Positions 18,387 through 27,152 are shown, counted from the first letter of the stretch. The stretch: DNA of 64,000 bases from Bradyrhizobium sp. ARR65 (GCF_000472385.1 NZ_AWZU01000009.1:204-64203), one strand, 5' to 3'. Program-made: numbers and translations. Notes: a model not told the origin generated them from the sequence alone.

Positions 18387-18767
18387 CCGGACCTCCTCCC
18401 GTAACCTGACAGGCTCTCGTCGATTGTGCCTCGCGCGCCACGAAAGAGTTCAACTCAGAAGAGAAGTTCTCAACCTGGCACGCGAGCCGGTCTTGCGGAC
18501 CGCGTTACGGCCGAACAACGCGGATCGTGCGAATATGGCCGCGAGCCGACACGGCGCGAGGTAGCGCTTTCGGAGGCTTCCGGGTTCTTGGATCCGGTTC
18601 TTGGAAATGTCCGCGGCAGTTCCCGCGGGACGCTTGAGGTCATTGGCCCGCCTTCGTGCAGGGCGCGGGCGGCCAACCTCGGCCAAAGGGGCCGGTGTCT
18701 TGGGGTGGCTGGATCGATGGTTGACTCGGGACCAACCAGCGATCAGAAGAAAAAGCCCAATGATTTC
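18387..18767 (+). other. intergenic region before tRNA-Pro
   Basis: About 380 bases with no supported gene on either strand. It is the 3' flank of the tRNA-Pro gene and the upstream region of the small exported protein. No tRNA-end duplication, integrase or repeat is evident here. Confidence 0.4.
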
Positions 18768-18844
18768 TGGTCGGAGTGGTAGGATTCGAACCTACGACCC
18801 CTGCGTCCCGAACGCAGTGCTCTACCGGGCTGAGCCACACTCCG
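18768..18844 (-). tRNA. tRNA-Pro (anticodon CGG)
   Basis: On the minus strand the sequence folds as a 77-nt cloverleaf: acceptor arms CGGAGTG/CACTCCG, D arm around GGCTCAGCCCGGTAGAGC, anticodon stem CTGCG/CGCAG enclosing the loop TTCGGGA (anticodon CGG), and T arm GTAGGTTCGAATCCTAC. The 3' ACCA is encoded. It decodes the proline codon CCG, which is abundant in high-GC genomes. Confidence 0.97.
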
Positions 18845-18915
18845 ACTGAGATCGCGGCTTATAGCGTCGGGTTTCGCCCACCGCAAGAAGCCGGATGTAA
18901 GGAATTTGCTCTCAC

Positions 18916-19908
18916 GTGAAAACGGGCCTGACCACCAAGATCCTGCCGGCCGACGAGGCCGGCGTGAAGGAAGCCGCGCGGTGCCTCGCCGCAGGCCGCC
19001 TGGTCGCGTTCCCGACCGAGACCGTTTATGGCCTAGGCGCGGATGCCACCAATGCGGCCGCCATCGCGCACCTTTATGAGGCCAAGGGCCGGCCGCTGTT
19101 CAATCCGCTGATTTCCCATGTCGCGGGCTTCGAGGCGGCGCGGCGGCTTGGCCGGTTCGACGCAGTCGCCTGTGCCCTCGCCCAGGCCTTCTGGCCGGGG
19201 CCCCTGACCCTGGTGCTGCCCAAACGGCCGGATTGCGGGGTCGCGGAGCTTGCCACCGCGGGACTGGATACCATCGCCGTCCGTGTTCCCGCTCACCCTA
19301 CGGCGCACGCGATCCTTGCCGCCCTCGGCAAGCCGGTGGTGGCGCCGTCGGCCAACCTGTCCGGCCATGTTTCCCCGACCTCGGCCGCCCACGTCAAAAG
19401 CGACCTCGAGGGGCGCATCGACCTGATCATGGATGGCGGGCCCGTCGCGGTCGGTGTGGAATCCACCATCGTCGGCTGTTTCGGAAGCCCAATGCTGCTC
19501 CGCCCGGGCGGCGTGCCGCGCGAAGAGATCGAGCGCGTGCTCGATCGCCCCCTGAAGCAGGCGCCGGCTGACGCGGACAGCGACGGCGCGCAGCCCCTGG
19601 CACCGGGCATGCTGACGTCCCATTACGCACCGCGGGCGAAGGTCCGGCTCAATGCACGGAGCCTCAAGCCCGGCGAGGCCTTGCTTGCCTTTGGCAAGCC
19701 CGATGTCGCAGGACGAGAGCATGCGGCCGCGACGATGAATTTGTCGGAAAGCGGCGACCTGGCTGAAGCAGCCAGCCATCTTTTTGGTTATCTTCGCATG
19801 CTTGATGCGACAAACGCACATACGATTGCGGTGATGCCCATTCCGCCACACGGTCTGGGCGAAGCCATCAACGACCGGCTGCGCCGCGCAGCCGCAGGGC
19901 GGGAATGA
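18916..19908 (+). CDS. tsaC: L-threonylcarbamoyladenylate synthase (Sua5/TsaC)
   Basis: A 330-aa protein that makes threonylcarbamoyl-AMP from threonine, bicarbonate and ATP, the first step of t6A37 modification of ANN-decoding tRNAs. The N-terminal YrdC-like domain shows FPTETVYGLGADA (residues about 32-44), KGRPLFNPLISH and the core PVVAPSANLSG followed by SPTSAAHV. The C-terminal extension (SHYAPRAKVRL onward) identifies the two-domain Sua5 form rather than short TsaC. It starts at GTG 18916 with AAGGA about 11 nt upstream. It heads a plus-strand series (FAD enzyme, GNAT, Nudix) with short gaps. Confidence 0.95.
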   Translation: MKTGLTTKILPADEAGVKEAARCLAAGRLVAFPTETVYGLGADATNAAAIAHLYEAKGRPLFNPLISHVAGFEAARRLGRFDAVACALAQAFWPGPLTLVLPKRPDCGVAELATAGLDTIAVRVPAHPTAHAILAALGKPVVAPSANLSGHVSPTSAAHVKSDLEGRIDLIMDGGPVAVGVESTIVGCFGSPMLLRPGGVPREEIERVLDRPLKQAPADADSDGAQPLAPGMLTSHYAPRAKVRLNARSLKPGEALLAFGKPDVAGREHAAATMNLSESGDLAEAASHLFGYLRMLDATNAHTIAVMPIPPHGLGEAINDRLRRAAAGRE

Positions 19909-19926
19909 TCTCAAGAAAGTCGAACA

Positions 19927-21357
19927 ATGAATATCGTCCAATCCTCATCCGTGCCGCCGCTCCCGCCTGAGCTGATCGCCAAGTTCAAGAAGATCGTCGG
20001 CGACAAATACGCGGTCACCGATCAGACCGACATCGAGCCTTACGTCACCGAGGAACGCGATCTGTTCCATGGCCGTTCGCCTTTGGTGCTGCGGCCGGGG
20101 TCCACAGCCGAAGTCGCCGCGATCTGCAGGCTCGCAACCGAATACAAGATCGCGCTCGTGCCACAGGGCGGCAACACGGGGCTCGTCGGCGGCCAGACGC
20201 CGCACAATGGCGAGGTCGTCATTTCACTGCGGCGGCTGGACAAGATCCGCGAGGTCGACGTCGCCTCCAACACCATGACATGCGAGGCTGGCGTGGTGCT
20301 GCAGGTCGCCCAGCAGCGCGCCACTGATGTGGACCGGCTGTTCCCGCTCTCGCTCGGCGCGGAAGGCAGTTGCACCATCGGCGGCAATCTCTCCACCAAT
20401 GCCGGCGGCACCACGGCGCTCGCTTACGGGGTGGCGCGCGAGATGGCGCTCGGCCTGGAGGTGGTCCTGGCCGACGGCCGCGTGTTGAACCTCCTGTCCA
20501 AGCTGAAGAAGGACAATACCGGCTACGACCTGCGCAACCTCTTCATCGGCGCGGAAGGCACGCTCGGCATCATCACGGCAGCGACGCTAAGACTGTTTCC
20601 GAAGCCGCGCGCGATCGAAACCGCCTTTGTCGGCCTGAAATCGCCGGCGCAGGCGCTCAAACTGTTGTCGCTGTCGCAGAACGAGGCCGCGGGTACGCTG
20701 ACCAGCTTCGAGCTGCTCGCCGACATCGCGGTCGATTTTTCGATCCGGCACGGCATCGATGTCCGCGATCCCTTGTCCAGCAAACATCCATGGTATGTGC
20801 TGATGGAGCTGTCCTCGCCGCGCGACGATGCGCGCGCGACGCTGGAATCGATCCTCGCCAAGGCTCTGGAAGACGAGATTATTGATGACACCGTGATAGC
20901 CGCAAATTTGAGCCAGCGCCTCGCGTTCTGGAAACTGCGTGACGAAATGTCGGCGGCGCAGAAGCCGGAAGGCGGCTCGATCAAGCACGACATCTCCGTG
21001 CCGGTTGCGGTGGTGCCGGACTTCATTGCCGAGGCCAATGCGGCGGTCGTCAAATTGATCCCCGGGGCGCGGCCGGTGCCGTTCGGCCATCTCGGCGACG
21101 GCAACATCCATTACAATGTCAGCCAGCCGATCGGCGCCGACACCGCCGCCTTCCTGGCGCGCTGGCATGAGGTCAATGCCGTCGTCTTCGACATCGTGCT
21201 GAAGCTGGGCGGCTCGATTTCCGCCGAACACGGCATCGGCGTGCTCAAGCGCGACGAGCTGCCGCAAGTGAAGGACAAGGTCGCGATCGAGCTGATGCGG
21301 CAAGTCAAGGCGATGCTCGATCCGCTCGGCATCATGAATCCCGGAAAGGTACTGTGA
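19927..21357 (+). CDS. FAD-binding oxidoreductase, GlcD / D-2-hydroxyglutarate dehydrogenase type
   Basis: A 476-aa flavoprotein of the vanillyl-alcohol-oxidase-like fold. The FAD PP-loop region reads PQGGNTGLVGGQTP (about residues 79-92), with SLGAEGSCTIGGNLSTNAGG and NLFIGAEGTLGIIT following, and the substrate-domain motifs FGHLGDGNIHYN and EHGIG near the end. This motif set matches D-2-hydroxyacid dehydrogenases (D-2-hydroxyglutarate or D-lactate), which pass electrons to a carrier such as ETF. Substrate is not decidable from sequence. It starts 19 nt after tsaC and its stop overlaps the GNAT gene's start area. Confidence 0.9.
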   Translation: MNIVQSSSVPPLPPELIAKFKKIVGDKYAVTDQTDIEPYVTEERDLFHGRSPLVLRPGSTAEVAAICRLATEYKIALVPQGGNTGLVGGQTPHNGEVVISLRRLDKIREVDVASNTMTCEAGVVLQVAQQRATDVDRLFPLSLGAEGSCTIGGNLSTNAGGTTALAYGVAREMALGLEVVLADGRVLNLLSKLKKDNTGYDLRNLFIGAEGTLGIITAATLRLFPKPRAIETAFVGLKSPAQALKLLSLSQNEAAGTLTSFELLADIAVDFSIRHGIDVRDPLSSKHPWYVLMELSSPRDDARATLESILAKALEDEIIDDTVIAANLSQRLAFWKLRDEMSAAQKPEGGSIKHDISVPVAVVPDFIAEANAAVVKLIPGARPVPFGHLGDGNIHYNVSQPIGADTAAFLARWHEVNAVVFDIVLKLGGSISAEHGIGVLKRDELPQVKDKVAIELMRQVKAMLDPLGIMNPGKVL

Positions 21358-21359
21358 GC

Positions 21360-21815
21360 ATGTCTGCGAGGGAGGCTGGCGCGACGCTGTCGATCGCGCC
21401 GATCGAGGACGCCGATGTCGCCGACATCGTCACCCTGTGGGAGCGCTGCGGCCTGACGCGCCCGTGGAACGAGCCCGCAGCCGACATCGCGCTGGCGCGG
21501 CGGGACACGAACGCGACCATTCTGGTCGGCCGCGAGGGCGAAGCGATTGTCGCAACCGCGCTGGTCGGCCATGACGGCCATCGCGGCTGGGTCTATTACG
21601 TCGCGGTGGATCCCGCGCATCAAAAGAAGGGGTTTGGCCGCATCATCATGGAGGCGGCCGAGGACTGGCTGCGAAAGACCGGCGTCGAAAAAATAATGTT
21701 GTTGGTGCGTCCCGAAAACACGGCAGTGCGCGCGTTCTATGAATCGATCGGCTATGGCGAGCAGCCGCGGATCATCTTCGCCAAGTGGCTCGACGGCCGC
21801 CCGCTGACGCCGTGA
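21360..21815 (+). CDS. GNAT family N-acetyltransferase (YpeA-like)
   Basis: A 151-aa GNAT enzyme: acetyl-CoA binding region VDPAHQKKGFGRIIMEAAED (Q/RxxGxG/A signature as QKKGFG), then NTAVRAFYESIGY, the usual final GNAT motif. The organisation resembles YpeA-type acetyltransferases; substrate unknown. ATG at 21360 is placed 2 nt after the preceding gene's stop, with an in-frame GTG at 21354 as alternative; either way translation is likely coupled to the upstream FAD enzyme. Confidence 0.88.
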   Translation: MSAREAGATLSIAPIEDADVADIVTLWERCGLTRPWNEPAADIALARRDTNATILVGREGEAIVATALVGHDGHRGWVYYVAVDPAHQKKGFGRIIMEAAEDWLRKTGVEKIMLLVRPENTAVRAFYESIGYGEQPRIIFAKWLDGRPLTP

Positions 21816-21840
21816 TCGCCGTTACACCACCAGGGGTGCC

Positions 21841-22422
21841 ATGAGCGTTTCCGACCGCATCCGCATCACAGGCGAGCGCGTGCTCTCCAAGAACTATGGC
21901 ACGCTCAAGAGCATCAGCTTCGCGTGGCGGCGCGCCGACGGAACTTGGCAGACGCTCACGCGCGACGTGTTCGACCGCGGCAATGCCGCGGCGATCCTGC
22001 CCTATAATCTGGCGCGGCGGACGGTGGTACTGGTACGCCAGTTCCGCCTTCCTCCGTACGTTAACGGTCACGACGATCTCCTGATCGAGGCGGCCGCGGG
22101 CCTGCTCGATGAGGCCTCGCCCGAGGAGCGCATCCGCGCCGAGGCCGAGGAAGAGACCGGCTACCGGCTGCACGACGTCCATAAGGTATTCGAGGCTTTC
22201 ATGAGCCCGGGCGCATTGACGGAAAAGATCCATTTCTTCGTCGCCGAATATGAGCCGCACATGCGCATCGGCAACGGCGGCGGCCTCGCCGACGAGGGCG
22301 AGGACATTGAGGTGCTGGATATTGGGATCGACCAGGCGCTGGCGATGATCGCCGACGGCAGCATTGCCGATGCGAAGACGATCATGCTGCTGCAACATGC
22401 GGCGCTGAATCTGTTTAGGTGA
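21841..22422 (+). CDS. nudK: Nudix hydrolase, NudK-like (GDP-mannose / ADP-ribose-type pyrophosphatase)
   Basis: A 193-aa Nudix hydrolase expected to split a nucleoside diphosphate sugar. The Nudix box region reads [14 protein letters not shown] followed by AEAEEETGY (about residues 82-105), and the strand [18 protein letters not shown] right after it is characteristic of the NudK/ADP-ribose pyrophosphatase group. NudK is the best match by overall shape ([17 protein letters not shown]). Last gene in the tsaC-led series, 25 nt after the GNAT gene. Confidence 0.88.
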   Translation: MSVSDRIRITGERVLSKNYGTLKSISFAWRRADGTWQTLTRDVFDRGNAAAILPYNLARRTVVLVRQFRLPPYVNGHDDLLIEAAAGLLDEASPEERIRAEAEEETGYRLHDVHKVFEAFMSPGALTEKIHFFVAEYEPHMRIGNGGGLADEGEDIEVLDIGIDQALAMIADGSIADAKTIMLLQHAALNLFR

Positions 22423-22495
22423 TGTGCCGTCCCGGCGCACGGTCCGGCGTTACGCCCGTCATCCCTTGGCGACGCGAAGCATCGAACCCACCCGG

Positions 22496-22764
22496 GCGGG
22501 TGGTTGTCGGGCAACACCGGGACGGCTCGACCGTTCCGATCGAACTGACGGTCGGCGAGATGTGGTCCGGCGGCCGCCGGTACTTCACCGGCTTTGTCCG
22601 GGATCTCACAGAGCGCCAGGAAACCGAGGCGCGGCTGCAGGAGCTGCAGTCGGAGCTCGTCCATGTCTCGCGGTTGACGGAGATGGGCGAAATGGCCTCC
22701 GCGATCGCCCATAAGCTTAACCAGCCGCTGTCAGCCATCACCAACTATCTGAAAGGTTCCCGGC
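22496..22764 (+). pseudogene. FixL-type PAS sensor histidine kinase, internal fragment
   Basis: One frame carries the end of a PAS domain and the start of the kinase dimerisation helix in FixL order: [37 protein letters not shown], then [20 protein letters not shown] and the H-box [20 protein letters not shown]. The phospho-acceptor His is present, but the residue after it is Lys where Glu is usual. No N-terminal PAS/heme half and no ATPase domain exist; similarity stops exactly where the dispersed repeat at 22765 begins. A dead fragment, probably left by rearrangement. Confidence 0.75.
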
Positions 22765-22872
22765 GCCTGAGGTGCCTTCGCGCAGCGGAGGCCTCGAAGG
22801 GCGACGGCCCGGCTGTTCGCACACGGGCCGTTCATCCTTCGAGGCTCGCTTGCGCGAGCGCCTCAGGATGAC
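22765..22872 (+). repeat. dispersed intergenic repeat, family A copy 1
   Basis: It shares long stretches with 46912-47052, including GCGCAGCGGAGGCCTCGAAG, GGCGACGGCCCGGCT and TTCATCCTTCGAGGCTCGCT, and is internally palindromic (GCCTGAGG at the start pairs with GCCTCAGG at the end; CCTCGAAG pairs with CTTCGAGG). It abuts the truncated FixL fragment. No coding role. Confidence 0.8.
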
Positions 22873-22943
22873 GATGATAGAAAGGTGACGGTGCTAGATG
22901 AAACTTCGTTTCGACCTGATCCCGACCATGGTCTATTCCAACC

Positions 22944-23708
22944 TCAGAACAACGACCCCTGCCCGTCATCGGTCACGAGCGGCGGTGCTTTTTGCACCGG
23001 CCGCTTTGAAGCCTTCGGTGCTTCTTCCGCGGCACGTTGTTCGTCCGTGATCGGCACCAGCAGTTGCGGATCGTCATTGTCGGCATGATTGACCCGCGTC
23101 GATACCTCGTGCCAGGCAAAGCTGCCTTCCTGCGGGCCGACCAACAGCGCCATGACAGGCTCGGCGCGATCCTCGCTGCAATCGAGCCAGCGCGCGACAT
23201 CGTCGAGCCCTATCGTGACCGGCACACGGGGATGCAGCACCGCTAGATCGCAGCTGGCAGGCGCGGTGACGATGGCAACTGTGTCGACTTCCTCGCCATT
23301 GGGTCCCATCCAGGTCTCCGCCAGTCCTGCAAGCCCGAACGGCTGCTTGTCGCGGCGATAGATGAAGAAGGGCCGCCTGCGTCCGCCCGCTGCCTGCCAT
23401 TCGTAATAGCCGTCGGCGGGAACGAGGCAGCGTCGTCGCCGGATCGCATTCTTGAACGCGGGCTTCTCGAGCACCGTCTCCGATCGCGCATTGATCAGAA
23501 GCGAGAATTGCCGCGGGTCCTTGACCCAGGACGGAATGAGCCCCCAGCGCATCAGCCGGAAATGCCTTCCGCCATTTTCGATAATGACCACAGGTATAGG
23601 TTGTGTCGGTGCAATGTTATGCCTTGGCGGGAAATTTGGCTGCTCCGCGTAGCCGAAAATCCGCCGCAAGGCCTCTGGAGGCGAAGTAATGACAAACCGT
23701 CCGCACAT
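22944..23708 (-). CDS. SOS response-associated peptidase (SRAP / YedK / HMCES family)
   Basis: A 254-aa SRAP protein, which forms a covalent link to abasic sites in single-stranded DNA and so protects them. Met1 is followed by the invariant Cys2 (MCGRF) that becomes the N-terminal nucleophile. Other hallmarks: NIAPTQPIPVV, RWGLIPSW, INARSETV, CLVPADGYYEW (with the active-site Glu) and LHPRVPV, where the family His lies. The C-terminal 40 residues are a Lys/Pro/Ala-rich tail. Convergent with the FixL fragment and repeat. Confidence 0.95.
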   Translation of the reverse strand: MCGRFVITSPPEALRRIFGYAEQPNFPPRHNIAPTQPIPVVIIENGGRHFRLMRWGLIPSWVKDPRQFSLLINARSETVLEKPAFKNAIRRRRCLVPADGYYEWQAAGGRRRPFFIYRRDKQPFGLAGLAETWMGPNGEEVDTVAIVTAPASCDLAVLHPRVPVTIGLDDVARWLDCSEDRAEPVMALLVGPQEGSFAWHEVSTRVNHADNDDPQLLVPITDEQRAAEEAPKASKRPVQKAPPLVTDDGQGSLF

Positions 23709-23769
23709 TGTGATCGCCTAAATAGGCATCCGTTCAGCCGCTTTTAACCCGGCCTGCGAAACACTGCGC

Positions 23770-24282
23770 ATGATGACCCCATCGGCCGCACCATCCGAGA
23801 CATCCGCCTTACCGCCGCAAATGACGGGTGCCGACGAGGCAGCCCGCGCGGCGGCGCTGAAGGCCGCCAACATCAATCCCCGCACCGGGCTTGCCACCGA
23901 CTATCTCAACCACTTCAACGAAGCCATCATGTTGCTCGAGATGATTCCGGACATTCCGGAATGCGCCGATGACTTCCTGCAATGGCGGCCCCTTTCCTAC
24001 GCCGAGCACTTCATCGCCTCCAATTTCAAGGCGCGCGATCTTGCGATCTGGGCTTACGAATCGGCCGACCCGGAGCTCCGCGCCGAGTTCGACCACATCA
24101 CGGGAACCATGACCAATATCCTGACCGCGGTCAGCGAGGCCATGGGGCAGGTGCAGCAGGACAAGACCCGCGCCAAGCTCGCCATCCAGGCGACGAGCTG
24201 GCTGAAGGAGTTGGTCGCGGCCGCCGGTGGTATTATCAATGGCGGCACCGAGGCCAATGTCGACTACATCATGACCCATTGA
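23770..24282 (+). CDS. conserved hypothetical protein
   Basis: A 170-aa soluble helical protein with no signal peptide. It starts with a low-complexity Ser/Ala/Pro region, then NPRTGLATDYLNHFNEAIML and a long helix series ending NVDYIMTH. I do not recognise a named domain, though it has the look of a conserved alphaproteobacterial protein (unusual Trp/His spacing, balanced composition). The stop and the next gene's start overlap (TGATG at 24280-24284), so it is translationally coupled to the Nudix gene. ATG at 23773 is an equally good start. Confidence 0.8.
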   Translation: MMTPSAAPSETSALPPQMTGADEAARAAALKAANINPRTGLATDYLNHFNEAIMLLEMIPDIPECADDFLQWRPLSYAEHFIASNFKARDLAIWAYESADPELRAEFDHITGTMTNILTAVSEAMGQVQQDKTRAKLAIQATSWLKELVAAAGGIINGGTEANVDYIMTH

Positions 24283-24719
24283 TGGCTGATGCACCTCCTC
24301 CCCCGCCCGCGCGTCCCCAGCATCCGCAGCTTGCGGTGAGCGCGGCCATCTTCCGCGATGACAAGGTGCTGCTGGTGCGGCGCGCCCGTTCGCCGGGCAA
24401 AGGCTTTTATTCGCTGCCGGGCGGCCGGGTCGAGTTCGGCGAAACCCTGCACACGGCGCTGAGGCGCGAGGTCGATGAGGAAACCGGCCTTGCGATCGAC
24501 ATTGTCGGCCTTGCCGGATGGCGCGAGGTGCTGCCCGCGGCCGGCGGCGGGCATTATCTGATCATGTCGTTCGCGGCACGTTGGCGCGCGGGCGAGCCGC
24601 GGCTCAACGCGGAACTCGACGATTTCAGGTGGCTCGCGCCCGACGCGCTTGGCGACCTCAAGCTCACCGGCGGCCTGACCGAGGTGCTGGAGATGGCGGC
24701 GCGGCTGATCCGGACCTGA
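24282..24719 (+). CDS. Nudix hydrolase
   Basis: A 145-aa Nudix hydrolase with a canonical box: Gly48, then Glu54 and Arg62-Glu63 to Leu70 (GRVEFGETLHTALR followed by REVDEETGL). It hydrolyses nucleoside diphosphates linked to another moiety; the exact substrate is unknown, but small single-domain members often clean up oxidised or non-canonical nucleotides. The start codon overlaps the stop of the preceding hypothetical gene by one base, implying coupled translation. Confidence 0.92.
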   Translation: MADAPPPPPARPQHPQLAVSAAIFRDDKVLLVRRARSPGKGFYSLPGGRVEFGETLHTALRREVDEETGLAIDIVGLAGWREVLPAAGGGHYLIMSFAARWRAGEPRLNAELDDFRWLAPDALGDLKLTGGLTEVLEMAARLIRT

Positions 24720-24790
24720 ATTGCCGGGCCGAGGCGGCTTGCTTCCGGCGCATTTAAGGAGCTATCAGGCGGACTTCGCCGGACCTTTTC

Positions 24791-25168
24791 ATGCCCAAAC
24801 GCCGCCTCGCCGCCCTCCTGCTGATCTGCCTGAGCCTTGCCGCGCCTTTACGGGCCGAGGAAGCGGCTGCGCCCTTTGACGGCGACCTGCAGCGGCTCGC
24901 CGAGATCCTCGGCGCGCTGCATTATCTCCGGGGCATCTGCGGCAGCAATGAAGGCGCCAAATGGCGCAGCGAAATGCAGGCGCTGATCGACGCCGAAACG
25001 CCCTCCGGCGAGCGCCGCACCCGCATGATCGCGGCGTTCAACCGCGGTTTTAACGGCTTCCAGCAGACCTATCGCACCTGCACGCCTGCCGCGCTGGTTG
25101 CGATCCGCCGCTATATCGATGAGGGCTCCAAGATCTCCCGCGACCTCACCGCGCGCTATGCGAATTAG
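24791..25168 (+). CDS. TIGR02301-family exported protein
   Basis: A 125-aa protein with a signal peptide (about residues 1-22, ending LRA) and a short helical mature domain containing RGICG and RTCTPAAL, two Cys that could pair in the periplasm. The motif pattern FNRGFNGFQQTYRTC is what I recall of TIGR02301, a family of unknown function restricted to Rhizobiales and relatives. It follows the Nudix gene after 71 nt. Confidence 0.85.
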   Translation: MPKRRLAALLLICLSLAAPLRAEEAAAPFDGDLQRLAEILGALHYLRGICGSNEGAKWRSEMQALIDAETPSGERRTRMIAAFNRGFNGFQQTYRTCTPAALVAIRRYIDEGSKISRDLTARYAN

Positions 25169-25394
25169 GCGAGTTGAGGCCGCTCCCAACTTTGACCGTC
25201 ACCATGAGGGGCCGTTGCGCAGCGTAATGGGCAAGATCCGTCATTGGCCCCCTGGAATTGTTGAGCGGCGTTAACCTTTCCTAAAGAACTGGTCTAGGCG
25301 GCCCCGCTGCGCGTGCTACACCTGTTCCGCGTTGGACGCGCTTTGCCGTTCCAAAACGCGTCAGTCTTGTTCCTCTTTTGGTTTGCGCCGTCCC

Positions 25395-25649
25395 ATGCCG
25401 TTTCATCTTGCCCGCGATCCGTTGCCCGACCACGAGCAGAAGCAGGCGGCGCTCAGCTATCTGAACGAGGCCTGGGCCGAGGCGCGCCACGACGGTGTTG
25501 ACGGCGACTGCCTTGCGCAGGCCAGCCTGTTCGCCGCGCTCGCCGAGCTGGTCGGTACCTATGGTGAGGATGCGGTGGCGAAATTCGTGGAAGGCCTGCC
25601 CGCACGCGTCCGCAACGGCGAATTTTCGCTGGCGCTCGCCAGGCAATAG
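25395..25649 (+). CDS. small conserved hypothetical protein
   Basis: An 84-aa acidic helical protein (LPDHEQKQAALSYLNEAWAE, then LFAALAELVGTYGEDAVAKF). No domain recognised. The ATG at 25395 gives a compact globular-looking protein; an earlier in-frame ATG at 25332 would add an unlikely Ser/Arg/Cys-rich leader. It ends 8 nt before the 3' end of the convergent MFS gene. Confidence 0.65.
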   Translation: MPFHLARDPLPDHEQKQAALSYLNEAWAEARHDGVDGDCLAQASLFAALAELVGTYGEDAVAKFVEGLPARVRNGEFSLALARQ

Positions 25650-25656
25650 CAGCCGC

Positions 25657-26988
25657 TCACGCCGCGCGCACCAGCAGAAACGCCGCCGCCATCGCGATCA
25701 GCGCGGGAACGGCGGCAATTGCGAACAGCGACTGCGCGCCGATCTGGTGCGCGAGCATCAGCCCGCCGATCAACGGCCCCACGATCGAACCGACCCGGCC
25801 GATCCCGAGTGCCCAGCCCACCCCGGTCGAGCGAATGGCGGTCGGGTAATACGTCGCCGTCAGCGCATTCGACGCGATCTGGCCTCCGACGATGCAGAAC
25901 CCGGCGACGAAGATCGCGACCGTGACCAAGAGGATCGAATGGCTGGTGAGACCGATCGCGGCGATCGCGACCGCAGCGCCAAGGTAAGTCAGCGCCAGCG
26001 CGCGGAAGGAGAAGCGATCGATGAAGCGGCCCAGCGTGAAGGTGCCGGCCACGCCGCCGACCTGCAGCATGGCACCGATCGCGGCCGCTACGGAGACCGA
26101 GACCCCGAGATCGTTCAGCACCGTCGGCAACCAGTTCGCCAGCAGATAGAGATCGAGCAGGCTCATGAAGAACACGACCCACAGCAACAAGGTCGTGACC
26201 GCCCGATGCTCCGCGAACAGATGCGCGACAGGCAGACCGGTCAGCTTCGGCTCCTGCACGACAAAGCGGACATCCTCGCTTATCGCCATGGCCGGCGCGA
26301 TATGGCGCAACAACGCCGCGACCTCGCGATCACGCCCGCCGAGCAAGGCGAGATAGCGGATCGATTCGGGCAACGCATAGAGCAGGACCGGCAGCAGCAA
26401 TAACGGCCCGAGACCGCCGACAAGGAACACCGAACGCCAGCCGTAAGCGGGAATCAAAGCCGCCGCGAGCAGCCCGCCGAGCGCCGCACCGACCGAAAAT
26501 CCCGCAAACATGGCCATCACCATGGTCGCGCGGCGCCGGTGCGGGCTGAATTCGGAGGTCAGCGCGACCGCGTTCGGCATCGCGCCGCCGAGCCCGAGGC
26601 CGGTCAGGAAGCGCAGCGCCATCAGCCAGGTGGCATCCTGAACAAGAACGGTGAGCAAAGTCCCGATGCCGAAGGCGGCGGTACTGAAAAGGATGATGCG
26701 CTTGCGGCCGATACGGTCGGCGATGGTGCCGAAGACCAAGGCGCCGATCATGAGCCCGAACAATCCCGCGCTGAAGACCGGTCCGAGAGCGCCGCGCGGC
26801 AGCTTCCATTCGTGCGCCACGGCGGGCGCGACATAGCCGATCGCCTGCGTGTCGAAGCCGTCGATGAAGAGAACCGCCGCGCAGATCAGCAGCAGCCTAA
26901 TCTGGAAAGCACCGACCGGCTGCCGATCGATATAGTCGGGAACGTCGATGACGTTGGATGCGGACCTCTCCTTGACGGCAATGGTCAC
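25657..26988 (-). CDS. MFS transporter, aromatic acid:H+ symporter (AAHS) type
   Basis: A 443-aa 12-helix major facilitator protein. It resembles the AAHS subfamily (4-hydroxybenzoate/protocatechuate-type importers): FIDGFDTQAIGYVAPA in helix 1 and GTIADRIGRKRIILF in the 2-3 loop, the subfamily signature DGxD being visible as DGFD. It starts at GTG 26988, preceded by GGAGG; an in-frame upstream extension to 27105 crosses the promoter region and is rejected. Divergent from the IclR regulator with a palindromic operator between them, so it is probably an aromatic-substrate uptake gene controlled by that regulator. Confidence 0.9.
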   Translation of the reverse strand: MTIAVKERSASNVIDVPDYIDRQPVGAFQIRLLLICAAVLFIDGFDTQAIGYVAPAVAHEWKLPRGALGPVFSAGLFGLMIGALVFGTIADRIGRKRIILFSTAAFGIGTLLTVLVQDATWLMALRFLTGLGLGGAMPNAVALTSEFSPHRRRATMVMAMFAGFSVGAALGGLLAAALIPAYGWRSVFLVGGLGPLLLLPVLLYALPESIRYLALLGGRDREVAALLRHIAPAMAISEDVRFVVQEPKLTGLPVAHLFAEHRAVTTLLLWVVFFMSLLDLYLLANWLPTVLNDLGVSVSVAAAIGAMLQVGGVAGTFTLGRFIDRFSFRALALTYLGAAVAIAAIGLTSHSILLVTVAIFVAGFCIVGGQIASNALTATYYPTAIRSTGVGWALGIGRVGSIVGPLIGGLMLAHQIGAQSLFAIAAVPALIAMAAAFLLVRAA

Positions 26989-27020
26989 GTGCGATTTTCC
27001 TCCGCAAGGCCCGTCGGGCT

Positions 27021-27039
27021 GAACTATAGTTCTTAAGAA
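27021..27039. promoter_or_regulatory. overlapping short palindromes next to the IclR operator
   Basis: Two perfect palindromes, GAACTATAGTTC (27021-27032) and TTCTTAAGAA (27030-27039), share three bases and directly precede the 21-bp operator-like palindrome at 27040. They lie in the divergent promoter region of the MFS and IclR genes and could be further protein contacts. Confidence 0.4.
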
Positions 27040-27060
27040 AAATCTCTTATAATGAGATTT
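27040..27060. promoter_or_regulatory. IclR-locus operator palindrome, site 1
   Basis: AAATCTC-N7-GAGATTT is a perfect inverted repeat with a 7-bp spacer (TTATAAT). The same arms and spacing recur at 27901-27921. Site 1 lies in the divergent intergenic region and its spacer contains TATAAT, a possible -10 element for the IclR gene. Size and symmetry suit binding by the IclR-type regulator encoded at 27153. Confidence 0.7.
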
Positions 27061-27152
27061 TATATAAATCAATCCCGCTCGCCGGCGCTCCGTTTGTTGG
27101 CGCACCGAGGCGGGCTATCGGGATCTCTGACGCCGGTTGGATCAAGCGGACA

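Noticed and set aside
18768..18844. tRNA-Pro as integration site for a genomic island covering 9.6-18.4 kb
   Set aside because: Orphan genes lie on the 3' side of the tRNA, but I found no integrase and no duplicated tRNA end in the window, so there is no direct support.
25495..26403. 302-aa plus-strand ORF opposite the MFS transporter
   Set aside because: Arg/Asp/Gln-rich shadow of the AAHS transporter; overlaps the small gene at 25395 as well.
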